This document shows positions 36,978 to 44,914 of a stretch of DNA of 64,000 bases, one piece after another. Numbering within the stretch: the stretch's first letter is position 1; every line of letters starts with the position of its first letter. Made by a program: the position numbers and the translations under genes. The DNA comes from Planctomycetota bacterium (GTDB taxonomy: Bacteria > Planctomycetota > SZUA-567 > H5-PLA8), in NCBI GenBank assembly GCA_015075375.1, contig JABTUM010000002.1:204306-268305 (forward strand), given 5' to 3'. The notes under the pieces were generated by a model, which saw nothing but the letters and a program-made list of their open reading frames with translations, had not been told where the DNA came from and searched no databases.

Positions 36978-38207
36978 TCATACGCTCCCGAAGACCACCG
37001 CCGCATTGGTTCCGCCAAAGCCGTAGCTTGTTTTCAGGATGGTCTTGAACCTTCCACTCAACGGACCGTTCGTCGGCGTATGCAGATCGCATTCGGGATC
37101 TTTCTCGGCCGGATCCAGCCCCAAAATCGGTGGCGCTTTCTGGTCGCGCAAGGTGAGGATCGCCGCGATCGATTCGTGCACGCCCGCCGCGCCCATCGTG
37201 TGCCCGATCGAACTCTTGATACTGCTGACTGGAATCTCGCGGCCCCGCGCGCCGAAGACGTCGTGCACCGCCTTCGTCTCGATCTTGTCGTTGTACGGCG
37301 TGCCCGTGGCATGCAGGTTCAGGTAATCGACCGTTTCGGGCTTCACGCCGGCGTCTTGCAGCGCCGCGCGCATCAGCGCTTTGATGCCCAGGGCTTCCTG
37401 TTCGGGCGCGGTCATGTGATAGCCGTCGTTGTTCATCGCGCGGCCAAGCACGCGGGCGTATATCTTCGGCGCTTGGCGCGCGCGGGCATGCGCTTCTGTT
37501 TCCAGCAGGATCGCGCCGGCGCCTTCGCTGAAGAGCGTGCCCTTGCGCCGCTTGTCGAACGGGCGGATCGTCTCGGTGGTGATCGCGCGCAACGCCGAGA
37601 GCCCCGCATAGATGTACAGCGAGAGTTCGTCGTAGCCGCAGGCCAGGACCGCCTGAGCGCGTCCCAGTCGCAGCAGGTCGAAGGCCTGTCCGATGGCCGC
37701 CGCGCCGCTGGCGCAGGACAGCGAGAGATTCATGCGCGGGCCGCTCAAGCCGCCCGCTTGGGCGACGGCTTCGCCCGCCGTTCCGAAGAGATAGCCGTCC
37801 AGGCTGGCCTTGCCCGCGTCTGCGCTGCCGTCGATCAGGGCGCGCTCGGCCGCGGACATCCCGCCGAAGTTCGTACCGGCCACCAGCGCCGCCGTCGCCA
37901 AGCCGGGCTGCGCGGCCACCGCCGAGCGGACGGCATCCGGCGCCGCGGCGAGCCCCAAGCCCGTCGCGTCGCCCAAGGCCTCCAGAGCGGCGTCGCAAAG
38001 CATGCGCACGGCGCGCGGAGGTTGCCCCTCGCCGGCGGGATAGCCGTCCACTTCGCCGGCTTGCGCGTTGCGGAAGACACTGGCGTCGAAGAGCGTCACC
38101 GCGCGCAAGGCCGAACGCCCTTCGAGCAAGCCCGCCCAAAGCGCCGCCGCGCCGCGGCCGTGCGGCGAAACCGAACCCAGACCGGTGACCACCACGGGTA
38201 TACTCAT
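36978..38207 (-). CDS. fabF: Beta-ketoacyl-ACP synthase II-type enzyme
   Basis: 409-residue thiolase-fold condensing enzyme that elongates acyl-ACP with malonyl-ACP. The C-H-H triad is present: Cys165 in SLSCASGAAAI, His299 in LHATGTPYND and His336 in SSIGHTMGAAG, with Lys331 before the last. GFGGTNAAVVF closes the active site. It stands alone: no acpP, fabG or fabD is adjacent. Together with a somewhat divergent N-terminal region, that leaves room for a role in a specialised acyl or polyketide product instead of housekeeping FabF. Confidence 0.9.
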   Translation of the reverse strand: MSIPVVVTGLGSVSPHGRGAAALWAGLLEGRSALRAVTLFDASVFRNAQAGEVDGYPAGEGQPPRAVRMLCDAALEALGDATGLGLAAAPDAVRSAVAAQPGLATAALVAGTNFGGMSAAERALIDGSADAGKASLDGYLFGTAGEAVAQAGGLSGPRMNLSLSCASGAAAIGQAFDLLRLGRAQAVLACGYDELSLYIYAGLSALRAITTETIRPFDKRRKGTLFSEGAGAILLETEAHARARQAPKIYARVLGRAMNNDGYHMTAPEQEALGIKALMRAALQDAGVKPETVDYLNLHATGTPYNDKIETKAVHDVFGARGREIPVSSIKSSIGHTMGAAGVHESIAAILTLRDQKAPPILGLDPAEKDPECDLHTPTNGPLSGRFKTILKTSYGFGGTNAAVVFGSV

Positions 38208-38280
38208 GCGCCGGATGCTACCACGCGCCCGCGCGCGGCGCGAGCCGATGCATGGTCTGGATATTATCGACCGGCGTATC

Positions 38281-38308
38281 TTGCGCCTATGGCTCTCCGT
38301 GCTATCAT
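38281..38308 (+). promoter_or_regulatory. Probable promoter of the toxin-antitoxin pair
   Basis: TTGCGC (38281-38286) and TATCAT (38303-38308) are 16 bases apart, followed by a second ATATCAT and a GATATC palindrome just before the ribosome binding site. The AT-rich repeats of 'ATATCAT/GATATC' are a plausible autoregulatory site. Confidence 0.45.
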
Positions 38309-38337
38309 TCAGATATCATCTAGGGGAGGATATCGAG

Positions 38338-38565
38338 TTGAGCGACATTCTGATTCGAGGGCTGGACGCCCAAACCGTCAAGCGCCTCAAAACGCGCGCC
38401 AAGCGCAACGGCCGCTCGCTGCAAAGCGAAGTCAAGCAACTCCTCGAGCGCGCCGCCGATAAGCCCATGGCCGAAGTCCTCGACGCTGCGCGCGGTTGGC
38501 GGGTTAAGTTGGGCAAGCGCTTTGACGATAGCACCTCCGTCCTTCGCCGCGATCGCGACCGATGA
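38338..38565 (+). CDS. VapB/FitA-type ribbon-helix-helix antitoxin
   Basis: 75 residues from TTG 38338, chosen because GGGGAGG at 38323-38329 sits 8 bases upstream. The N-terminus ILIRGLDAQTVKRLKTRAKRNGRSLQSEV is a ribbon-helix-helix DNA-binding domain of the FitA/Arc kind. The C-terminal ~35 residues (WRVKLGKRFDDSTSVLRRDRDR) would wrap the toxin's active site. Overlaps the PIN-domain gene by four bases (ATGA), the standard coupled arrangement. Confidence 0.88.
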   Translation: MSDILIRGLDAQTVKRLKTRAKRNGRSLQSEVKQLLERAADKPMAEVLDAARGWRVKLGKRFDDSTSVLRRDRDR

Positions 38566-38993
38566 AGCTCAAGCGCTGCGTCGTCGATGCCAGCGTCGTG
38601 CTCAAGCTCTTCTTCGACGAAGACCTGTCCGGCGAAGCCGATCGCGCCATGCGCCATATCGTCGAACCCATTGCACCAGACCTGCTCTGGACCGAAGCGC
38701 TAAACGTCGTCTGGAAGCGTGCGCGCCGGGGCGATCTCGAGCACGCTGCCGCCGCCGCTCTGGCGAATCAGTTGCTTACACTGCCGATTCAGATCCACGC
38801 GGCGGCCGCATTGCTTCCCGACGCCTTGGAACTGGCCATGAGCCTGGATCGCACCGTCTACGACAGCCTCTATTTGGCGCTCGCTGTGCGTTCCCAAGCC
38901 CCCTTGCTGACCGCCGACCGCAAGCTTGTAAACGCTTTGCAAAATTCTGCGTTAAAGAAGCACGTGCTATGGTTGGGTGCCGTGAAGTCATAA
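38562..38993 (+). CDS. PIN-domain toxin, VapC family
   Basis: 143-residue Mg-dependent endoribonuclease toxin. The four acidic PIN residues are visible: Asp9 (VVDASVVLKLF), Glu45 (LWTEALNVVWK), Asp101 (TVYDSLYLALA) and Asp119 (LLTADRKL). VapC toxins cut tRNA or rRNA when free of VapB. The partner antitoxin is directly upstream and overlapping. All key residues are intact, so the system is probably functional. Confidence 0.93.
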   Translation: MKLKRCVVDASVVLKLFFDEDLSGEADRAMRHIVEPIAPDLLWTEALNVVWKRARRGDLEHAAAAALANQLLTLPIQIHAAAALLPDALELAMSLDRTVYDSLYLALAVRSQAPLLTADRKLVNALQNSALKKHVLWLGAVKS

Positions 38994-38994
38994 A

Positions 38995-39384
38995 ATGGAA
39001 GCAAGTAATAAAATGTCCGTTGAAGGGAGACGAGGACCTTTGAGCCCAAGCGAATCACGCTTTCGGTTTCACCTCGTCTCCGTGCTCGTTTGGTGCGTCG
39101 GCATCGCTTTGGGCTTCGCCGCCATGCCCGACTCGCCTAGGCAGTTGATCGAATCGTTTGGGACTATCATAGGAGCTTTGTGGTTGGCGGCCCTACTTTT
39201 CATTCTCGGACTTATCGCCGCCTTTCCGGCCTACCTTTGCGAGCAAATGTGTGAGAATCTCGGAAGTACTGAAGGCGAACTTATGATTCGCAGGCAAAGC
39301 TCTGTCGGGAAGCAATCTGAATTGGATGAAAAGCGTGCGCGCTGGTGGGGGGACGCGCCGCCCGATGATTTAAATGGAGAGTAA
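38995..39384 (+). CDS. Small two-helix membrane protein, unknown
   Basis: 129 residues, beginning one base after the vapC stop; internal starts at ATG 39013 or TTG near 39040 (after GAGG) are also possible. Two membrane helices (VSVLVWCVGIALGFAAM and IIGALWLAALLFILGLIAAFPAYL) are followed by a charged cytoplasmic tail. No family recognised. The codon use is less GC-rich than average. The next gene overlaps it by 11 bases, so the pair is probably co-translated. Confidence 0.6.
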   Translation: MEASNKMSVEGRRGPLSPSESRFRFHLVSVLVWCVGIALGFAAMPDSPRQLIESFGTIIGALWLAALLFILGLIAAFPAYLCEQMCENLGSTEGELMIRRQSSVGKQSELDEKRARWWGDAPPDDLNGE

Positions 39385-39913
39385 CTTCCTGAACACACCG
39401 TCCCGGACACCGGGCAAGAAATCTGCTTGGTACCGCTTCCAACTTCCCACCGCGGTCGTGTTGATGTTTGTCGCCGGCGCGTTGATGTGGGGAAATCTGG
39501 ACGAGCGAAAAGAGGCAATTTCCTACCGTTCAAGAATCTACAACATCAACGAACCCAAACTAAGCACAGACGGGCAGGCCAACGAACTCATACTGAGCAC
39601 AGACAGGCAGGCCAATGAACTTTCCTTATACAATGTGTTTCGGCAAGGTTGGCCTTTTGTATTTCGAGTCAGGCTTGATTGGAGTAACGCTACTTTGCCT
39701 GAAGCAAAAGCTGGTGAAGTTTACCACTGGCCTCCCACCGAAGAACCGTACCCCTTCAGCCTCGCCGTCACCGCCAACGCGCTGATCGCGCTCTTCATCC
39801 TCGCCTTTACCTGGTTCGGCATGGAAGTCCTGTTGCTTCGCCTCGCTCATCGCCAAATGCGGCCGCCCGATTCCACCTTAGACCTCCCCGATCGCACCGA
39901 ATCCAAAAGTTAA
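39374..39913 (+). CDS. Membrane protein with an 11-residue duplication, unknown
   Basis: 179 residues. Membrane helices at ~22-40 (FQLPTAVVLMFVAGALMWG) and ~130-150 (LAVTANALIALFILAFTWFG) flank a periplasmic loop. The loop contains STDGQANELIL directly followed by STDRQANELSL, an in-frame tandem duplication. It overlaps the preceding small membrane protein by 11 bases. No homologous family recognised. The two may form one complex. Confidence 0.65.
   Translation: MESNFLNTPSRTPGKKSAWYRFQLPTAVVLMFVAGALMWGNLDERKEAISYRSRIYNINEPKLSTDGQANELILSTDRQANELSLYNVFRQGWPFVFRVRLDWSNATLPEAKAGEVYHWPPTEEPYPFSLAVTANALIALFILAFTWFGMEVLLLRLAHRQMRPPDSTLDLPDRTESKS
39563..39628 (+). repeat. 33-bp tandem duplication within a coding region
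   Basis: Two 33-bp units, starting AGCACAGAC at 39563 and at 39596, differ at a few positions and keep the reading frame, giving the 11-residue repeat in the encoded loop. Confidence 0.8.
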
Positions 39914-39970
39914 TATCCAACCTCCAAAATCGAACTTCGCATCACTTCACCTCCACGTCCGTCCGATCTG

Positions 39971-39986
39971 GTGGCGAGCCCGCCAC
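39971..39986 (-). other. Short hairpin downstream of the sialidase gene
   Basis: GTGGCG and CGCCAC pair around a 4-base loop, 34 bases past the sialidase stop. It lacks a T run, so it is at best a weak terminator. Confidence 0.3.
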
Positions 39987-40019
39987 GCCCATAATTCCGC
40001 GCGTGCCTAGCACCAAGCG

Positions 40020-41042
40020 TTACACCTTGACTCGCGCCACGTAGATCGCGCATCGCTGAGACTGCTCCCCGTTGCGGTACGCGCCATGCGGGTACTCGTG
40101 TCCCGAATAGTACGACAGCAGCGCGTTGCCCGCGCCGAACGCTCCGGACTCCGAGCCCTCCGGCAAGCGCACGAAGGCCGCATACGAAGTGTCGTGCCCG
40201 CTCTCCAGCGTGGTCTCCGGTTGCATCTTCCCGGTTTCCGTGTCGAGCGCGTGAATGCGCGTGACGTAGGCCTTCGAGGCGTCGTCTTTATACACCCGGC
40301 CCACCGCCATGAAGCGCCCCGCGCCCAGGTGCTCCAATAGCGGGCCCCGGAACCAGCGGTCGCCGAGGGTCTTGCTCCACGTCGTATAGGGCGCTTGTGC
40401 GCGCGCCAGCAGCGGAATCCCGTCGGCTTTTTCGCGCCGCACCAGCGCCAGTAAGGTTCCATCCGCTAAAAAGCACAAGTCCGTCTCGTTCGGGAATTCG
40501 TCCGTCTCGATAACGCTCACCGTCTGCCATTTCAATCCGTCGAGTGTGCGCATCAAAGCCACGCGCCCGGTATCGCGATCGTAATCGCGGTCGTAAGCCG
40601 CCACGTACCAGTGCCCGTCGCTGGGGTGCTTGCGCGGGCGCCAGATCGTCTGCCCTTCGAAGCCCGCGATCTCGCGATGCTGTTCCCAGGAGAGCCCGTC
40701 GTCGCTCCGCGCCAGGATGGTGATGCGCTTGCCGGTCTTGGTGTCGCACGGCGGCTGCGTCCAGCAGGGAATGGTGAGGTGCAGGCGGTCGTCGACGACG
40801 TAGAAATGCGGGTCGCGCACATCCAGCCCGCGCGCCGCGATTCGCGACATCACGGAAAAGTTCCGGCCGTGATCGGCGCTGGAGAGCACCACGATCTGGC
40901 TGCTGGGGTGGACGCCATGGTTCACCGCTTCCCGGCAGGCCAGCCAGACGCGCCCGCGCCATACATGCAGATCGGTGAACGCGCAGTGCGCCCCCGGATC
41001 GTACACCTTGCTCAAGCCCACTACCTGCAGTCCGGTTTTCAT
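40020..41042 (-). CDS. Sialidase-like exo-glycosidase (BNR repeat)
   Basis: 340 residues from ATG 41042 (GGGAG nine bases upstream). Repeated Asp-box-like elements of a six-bladed propeller are visible: VVLSSADHGRNFSVMSR, LARSDDGLSWEQHR and MRTLDGLKWQTVSVIE. An early HVWRGRVWLACREAVNH may provide an Arg/Glu of the active site, and the last blade contains SYYSGHEYPHGAY. No signal peptide is seen, so it may act on imported oligosaccharides. The N-acetylneuraminate-lyase-like gene lies 55 bases upstream on the same strand, which supports sialic-acid release, though such propellers also occur in other glycosidases. Confidence 0.75.
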   Translation of the reverse strand: MKTGLQVVGLSKVYDPGAHCAFTDLHVWRGRVWLACREAVNHGVHPSSQIVVLSSADHGRNFSVMSRIAARGLDVRDPHFYVVDDRLHLTIPCWTQPPCDTKTGKRITILARSDDGLSWEQHREIAGFEGQTIWRPRKHPSDGHWYVAAYDRDYDRDTGRVALMRTLDGLKWQTVSVIETDEFPNETDLCFLADGTLLALVRREKADGIPLLARAQAPYTTWSKTLGDRWFRGPLLEHLGAGRFMAVGRVYKDDASKAYVTRIHALDTETGKMQPETTLESGHDTSYAAFVRLPEGSESGAFGAGNALLSYYSGHEYPHGAYRNGEQSQRCAIYVARVKV

Positions 41043-41097
41043 GTTCACGTGCTCCCGTGATTGCGCTCGATTTCGCTGGTTCAAACTCGTTCCCGAT

Positions 41098-42027
41098 TCA
41101 CTCGGGAAGTTCACCGGCAACGGCCAACGCGGCTTCCAGCCGGCCCTCGAATTCCGCCACGGCCTCCGGCGCCGGCCAGCGTCCGGGGGCGGGGGAGACT
41201 GCGTGCTTCCAGCCCAGGCGCTTGGCCGCCAATGCCTTGAATGCGCGCAAGCCGCCGTGTGCGTGAAATCCTTCGATGAAGTGATTCAGCGCGCCCTGTC
41301 CGCGACGCGCCGATGCCAGATCGTTTCGCCAAACGGCGTGCATGATTTTGATCGCCAAACCCCCCAGTAAATTGTAGGTCGATCCGATCGCGCCTGTCGC
41401 GCCGACGCTTAACCCCAGCATCAGAACCTGATCGTTCCCATGAAAGATCACCGTTTCGGGATGTAGCGCGCACAGGCGCTCCATGCGGTACAGGTCCAGG
41501 CTCGTGAATTTCATGCCCATTACGTTTGGCAATTCCAGCCAGCGCGAGAGCTTCGCGCGGTCGAAGTCGTAGCCCGTCGCTTCGGGAATGTGGTAAACGA
41601 ATACCGGCAGCGGCGAAGCGGCGCCCAGTGCCGAGTAGTAGGCGGTCAGTTCCTCGTACGAGTACTTCCCGCCGTGCGGCGGCATCGCGGCCACTGCGTG
41701 GCAGCCGGCTTCCGCCGCCGCCCGTGCCAGCGAAGCCGCGCGCCGCGTCGGTACGCCGCCTACGTGCGCGATCAGCTTTTCGCTTTTTTTGCGCTCCCGC
41801 ACGATCCGCCCGGCGCGCACGTACACCGCAGCGCGGACCGCGTCGTCCAACGCATACGCTTCGCCGGTCCCTCCGGTGAGGTACAGGCCCGGCTGCCCTT
41901 CGTCGAAGAGGCGGTGGGCCAGCGCTTCGAAGGCGCCTTCGTCGAGCGATTCGTCGTCGCGCAAAGGCGTCAGAATTGGCGCCAGAATTCCGCGGCAGTC
42001 GTCTTTGGTAAGCAGGGCGGTAGGCAT
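41098..42027 (-). CDS. nanA: N-acetylneuraminate lyase-like DHDPS-family aldolase
   Basis: 309-residue class I aldolase (TIM barrel). The family signature YLTGGTGEAYAL (GGTGE 52-56) contains the carboxylate-binding loop. The catalytic Tyr145 (FVYHIPEATG) and Schiff-base Lys173 (VMGMKFTSLDLY) are in place. 'GMKFTSxDLY' is closer to N-acetylneuraminate lyases than to dihydrodipicolinate synthase, and the neighbouring sialidase and FadR-type regulator agree. It would split sialic acid into N-acetylmannosamine and pyruvate. The ribosome binding site GAGGAG precedes the ATG. No nanK or nanE is present nearby. Confidence 0.8.
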   Translation of the reverse strand: MPTALLTKDDCRGILAPILTPLRDDESLDEGAFEALAHRLFDEGQPGLYLTGGTGEAYALDDAVRAAVYVRAGRIVRERKKSEKLIAHVGGVPTRRAASLARAAAEAGCHAVAAMPPHGGKYSYEELTAYYSALGAASPLPVFVYHIPEATGYDFDRAKLSRWLELPNVMGMKFTSLDLYRMERLCALHPETVIFHGNDQVLMLGLSVGATGAIGSTYNLLGGLAIKIMHAVWRNDLASARRGQGALNHFIEGFHAHGGLRAFKALAAKRLGWKHAVSPAPGRWPAPEAVAEFEGRLEAALAVAGELPE

Positions 42028-42090
42028 CTCATCTCCTCAAGTGGTGCGAAATCGGCGCCAAGTTTGGACCGATCCAGTGGGACTAATTGG

Positions 42091-42870
42091 TCAGGTTTGT
42101 TCTTCCGCGTCGAGCAACTCGAAGATCGGCTGGAAGTGCTGGTCCAGGAGCGCCAGCACGCGCGCGCCTTCTTGCGCGCGCACGGCTTCGAGTATCGCTT
42201 CGTGCTCGTTCAGCGTGCGCCGCATCCGGTCCGCGCTGGGCCAGCGGTAAACTTTGCGCGCTTCCTGCCACGCTTCGAAGTACCCGTCGATCACTTCCGA
42301 CAAACCTTGCAGCACCGAGTTATGGGCCGCCGCCGCGAACGCGCGGTGAAACGCCGCGTCGGCCGCGAGATGCCCGGGCCGGTCGCCGCGGTCCATCGCC
42401 AAAGAAAAGTCACCGACCGCCTTCTGCATCGCCGTGAGGTCTGCCTCGTTTCGGCGCTTCGCGACCAAATCGGTCAGCCCACGCTCAAAGAGCCAGCGTG
42501 CTTCGGCCAGTTGCCGCAGCGCGTCGCCTGTCGTCTCTGGACCGTCCTGACCGGAGGCGACGGCCAAGGCTACGTGGGCGGCGAACCACGGCCCCAGCGA
42601 GCGCGGGTCGGCGTGTTTCAGAACCGTTCCGCGGCGCGGGCGGGATTCGACTAACCCCGCGGCATCCAAGGATTTAAGTGCTTGGCGCACAGTCGGCCGG
42701 CTGACCCCGAAACGCCGCGCCAATTCGTGCTCGGTCGGCAACCGGTCGCCTGGGCGGGCTCCGCTGCGCAGAAGCTCCTTAAGGAAGGCTTGCGAAAGCG
42801 CTTGGGTTCGTGCGCCACGCGGGGGCGGAGCGGATCGGACGCGACCGGGGTCCATTCGTTTATTTGTCAT
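42091..42870 (-). CDS. GntR-family (FadR/FCD) regulator of the sialic-acid operon
   Basis: 259 residues from ATG 42870. The winged helix is RPGDRLPTEHELARRFGVSRPTVRQALKSLDAAGLVESRPRRG. The C-terminal FCD helical domain (LRQLAEARWLFERGLTDLVAKRR...DAAFHRAFAAAAHNSVLQGL) has the usual Asp/His metal-ligand pattern. It is first in the operon GntR-lyase-sialidase and probably senses sialic acid or a derivative, as NanR does. A palindrome fitting the FadR-group operator covers its start codon. Confidence 0.9.
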   Translation of the reverse strand: MTNKRMDPGRVRSAPPPRGARTQALSQAFLKELLRSGARPGDRLPTEHELARRFGVSRPTVRQALKSLDAAGLVESRPRRGTVLKHADPRSLGPWFAAHVALAVASGQDGPETTGDALRQLAEARWLFERGLTDLVAKRRNEADLTAMQKAVGDFSLAMDRGDRPGHLAADAAFHRAFAAAAHNSVLQGLSEVIDGYFEAWQEARKVYRWPSADRMRRTLNEHEAILEAVRAQEGARVLALLDQHFQPIFELLDAEEQT

Positions 42871-42874
42871 ACAA
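42864..42874. promoter_or_regulatory. FadR-type operator TTGT-N3-ACAA over the gntR start codon
   Basis: TTGTCATACAA is a symmetric TNGTNNNACNA site, the established consensus of the FadR subgroup of GntR regulators. Its centre is the regulator's own ATG (read as CAT). Binding here would block transcription or translation initiation, implying autorepression of the operon. Confidence 0.55.
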
Positions 42875-43073
42875 TTAATCAACCACGTCGAGCCCGTCCT
42901 TGTCAAGCCAGCCGCCGAATTTGTGCACCGTGCTTAAACGGAGGCAAGAGCGCTCTTGCCGTCGGGCGTGGAAGGCCTTAAACCGATGTATTCGCACCGG
43001 CTGTTTCGAAGTATCATGGTCGCTTCCTGGCCAGCCGTCAGGACGCCGGTGGATATTGAGCTAAGGAGTATGA

Positions 43074-44885
43074 GTGGCCAAGACACCGGGTTCGGGCCGG
43101 GGACAGCCGGGTAAGCGCAAGACGAGCGGGCTGCATGCCAAGACGCCCGGCTTGAGCGCGTTACGGCGCAAGACGCCGGTGCCCGAAGGGGAAGCCAAGG
43201 CGTCTCCGGCCGGCGGCACGCGCAAGCTTGCATCGGCGCTGCGTCGGCGCACGCCCACCGGCGGCGCGGCGGTGCCCGCCGGAGGCGATGCGGGCGCCGA
43301 GATCGGCATTTACCATCGCCGCGGCATGTCGGTGCGCCAGAAGTTCGGCTTGGTCATCTCGCTCTCTTTTGGACTCGTCGCGCTGATCGTGGGTCTTTCG
43401 GTCACCAGCTTCTTCCGCGCCAACTTGTGGAACGAGATCGTCCGGTACGGGTACGGGCAAGTGGTTTCGCTGCGCAGCTTCGGTCAGCGCGTCTTCGACG
43501 ACGTGCGCGAAGGCGCCGACACCGCGCGGCAGTATCCCGAAAGCGAACGCCAAAAAGCCGACCAGCAGCTCCTGCAGACCATCGTCGAAGCCGAACCGAG
43601 GCTGTTTAGCATCAGCGTGCTCGTCTCGCCCACGGGCCCCACGGAGAATCCCAGCGCCGTGGCCGCGCACGGCGGGACCAAACCCACCGAATTCGGGCCT
43701 CCGGCCGACGCGAAGATCATCCACCCGCCCGGCGACGACAACCGCGTTCAGATCTGGCAGTCCACCTTCACCAGCGAGGAAGGTACCGTGCCGGCGCTCT
43801 TCTTCCGCGCGCCCATCGAACTCCAGGGCGAAAAGCCCCTCGCCACGGTTCTAGCGGTCACGCCCATCTCGCACATCGACATGGAAGTCCGCGCGCTTTC
43901 GATCAAGCTGACCGTCTTCGGGCTGATCTTCCTGGGCGCCGGCATCGCCATCGCCATGGGTTTGGCTTCAGCCGTCAGCAAACCCGTATCGCAGTTGGTC
44001 GCGGACATGGACATCATTGCACGCGGTAACTTCGACCATAAGCCGCAGGTGGTCTCGCGGGACGAACTGGGTTTGCTGGCCCTCGCGCTCAGCCAGATGA
44101 CCAAGAGCCTCTCGGCGGCGCGCGACCAGGAAGTCCAGATGCAGCGCCTCTCCAGCGATCTCGATCTGGCTCAAGAGATCGTCGCGCGGCTGATGCCTTC
44201 CAAGCTGCCGAAGCTGCCCGGCATCGATCCCGGCACGCTTTACTACGCCGCCCGAGAAGTCGGCGGCGACTACTACGATTTCATCCCCGTCGACAACGAG
44301 CACCTGGCCTTCCTCGTCGCCGACGTCTCCGGAAAATCCATCGGTGGTGCGCTGGTCGTCAGCACCACCCGAACCATCCTGCGCCTGATGGCGCCCATGA
44401 ACCTCAGCCCCGCCGACGTGCTCTCCAAGGTCAACTTCCATGTCGCCCGCGATATTCGCCGCGGCATGTTCGTGACCGTCTTTTACGGCATCCTTAATGT
44501 CCGCACGCGCGAATTCACGGTCTCCAGCGCCGGGCACAACCCCATGATGCTGTACCGCGCCGCGACCAAAGAAGTCGAGATGATCAATCCCACCGGCATG
44601 GCCTTGGGCTTCGACCGCGGCACGCTCTTCGACAAGGTGATCAAGGAACAGAAGATCGCACTGCACCGCGGCGACCGCGTGCTGCTGTATACAGACGGCA
44701 TCGTGGAATCGATGGACGAAAAGCACGAAGAGTGGGGCGACGACAAGCTCATCGCATTCCTGAAAAACAACGGCGACCAAAAGAGCCGCGACTTTACCAA
44801 CGCGCTCAAGCAGGCCATCGCCGACCACCAAGGTAACGCCGAACAGCACGACGACATCACCGCTGTGACCTTCAAGATCGAGTAG
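43074..44885 (+). CDS. SpoIIE/RsbU-type PP2C phosphatase with HAMP and membrane sensor
   Basis: 603 residues from GTG 43074 (AAGGAG five bases upstream). Residues 1-85 are cytosolic and disordered and carry five [K/R]-T-[P/S] motifs (KTP at 3, KTS at 16, KTP at 23, KTP at 33, RTP at 59). Membrane helix 1 is at ~92-113, then an extracytoplasmic sensor of about 160 residues. Helix 2 (~278-300) and a HAMP domain (VSKPVSQLVADMDIIARGNFDHK) follow. A SpoIIE-type phosphatase domain ends the protein: PREVGGDYYDFIPV-like metal site (YAAREVGGDYYDF), LVADVSGKSIGGALVVS and HNPMMLY. It would dephosphorylate an anti-anti-sigma factor or similar partner, but no such partner is adjacent. Confidence 0.92.
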   Translation: MAKTPGSGRGQPGKRKTSGLHAKTPGLSALRRKTPVPEGEAKASPAGGTRKLASALRRRTPTGGAAVPAGGDAGAEIGIYHRRGMSVRQKFGLVISLSFGLVALIVGLSVTSFFRANLWNEIVRYGYGQVVSLRSFGQRVFDDVREGADTARQYPESERQKADQQLLQTIVEAEPRLFSISVLVSPTGPTENPSAVAAHGGTKPTEFGPPADAKIIHPPGDDNRVQIWQSTFTSEEGTVPALFFRAPIELQGEKPLATVLAVTPISHIDMEVRALSIKLTVFGLIFLGAGIAIAMGLASAVSKPVSQLVADMDIIARGNFDHKPQVVSRDELGLLALALSQMTKSLSAARDQEVQMQRLSSDLDLAQEIVARLMPSKLPKLPGIDPGTLYYAAREVGGDYYDFIPVDNEHLAFLVADVSGKSIGGALVVSTTRTILRLMAPMNLSPADVLSKVNFHVARDIRRGMFVTVFYGILNVRTREFTVSSAGHNPMMLYRAATKEVEMINPTGMALGFDRGTLFDKVIKEQKIALHRGDRVLLYTDGIVESMDEKHEEWGDDKLIAFLKNNGDQKSRDFTNALKQAIADHQGNAEQHDDITAVTFKIE

Positions 44886-44914
44886 CCGCTGCATCTCGCC
44901 GAGGCTCGCGACCC

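Noticed and set aside
42028..42090. TGGA-N4-TCCA inverted repeat before the lyase gene as a second GntR operator
   Set aside because: It does not fit the TNGT-N3-ACNA form of the site found at 42864, so the evidence is too weak.
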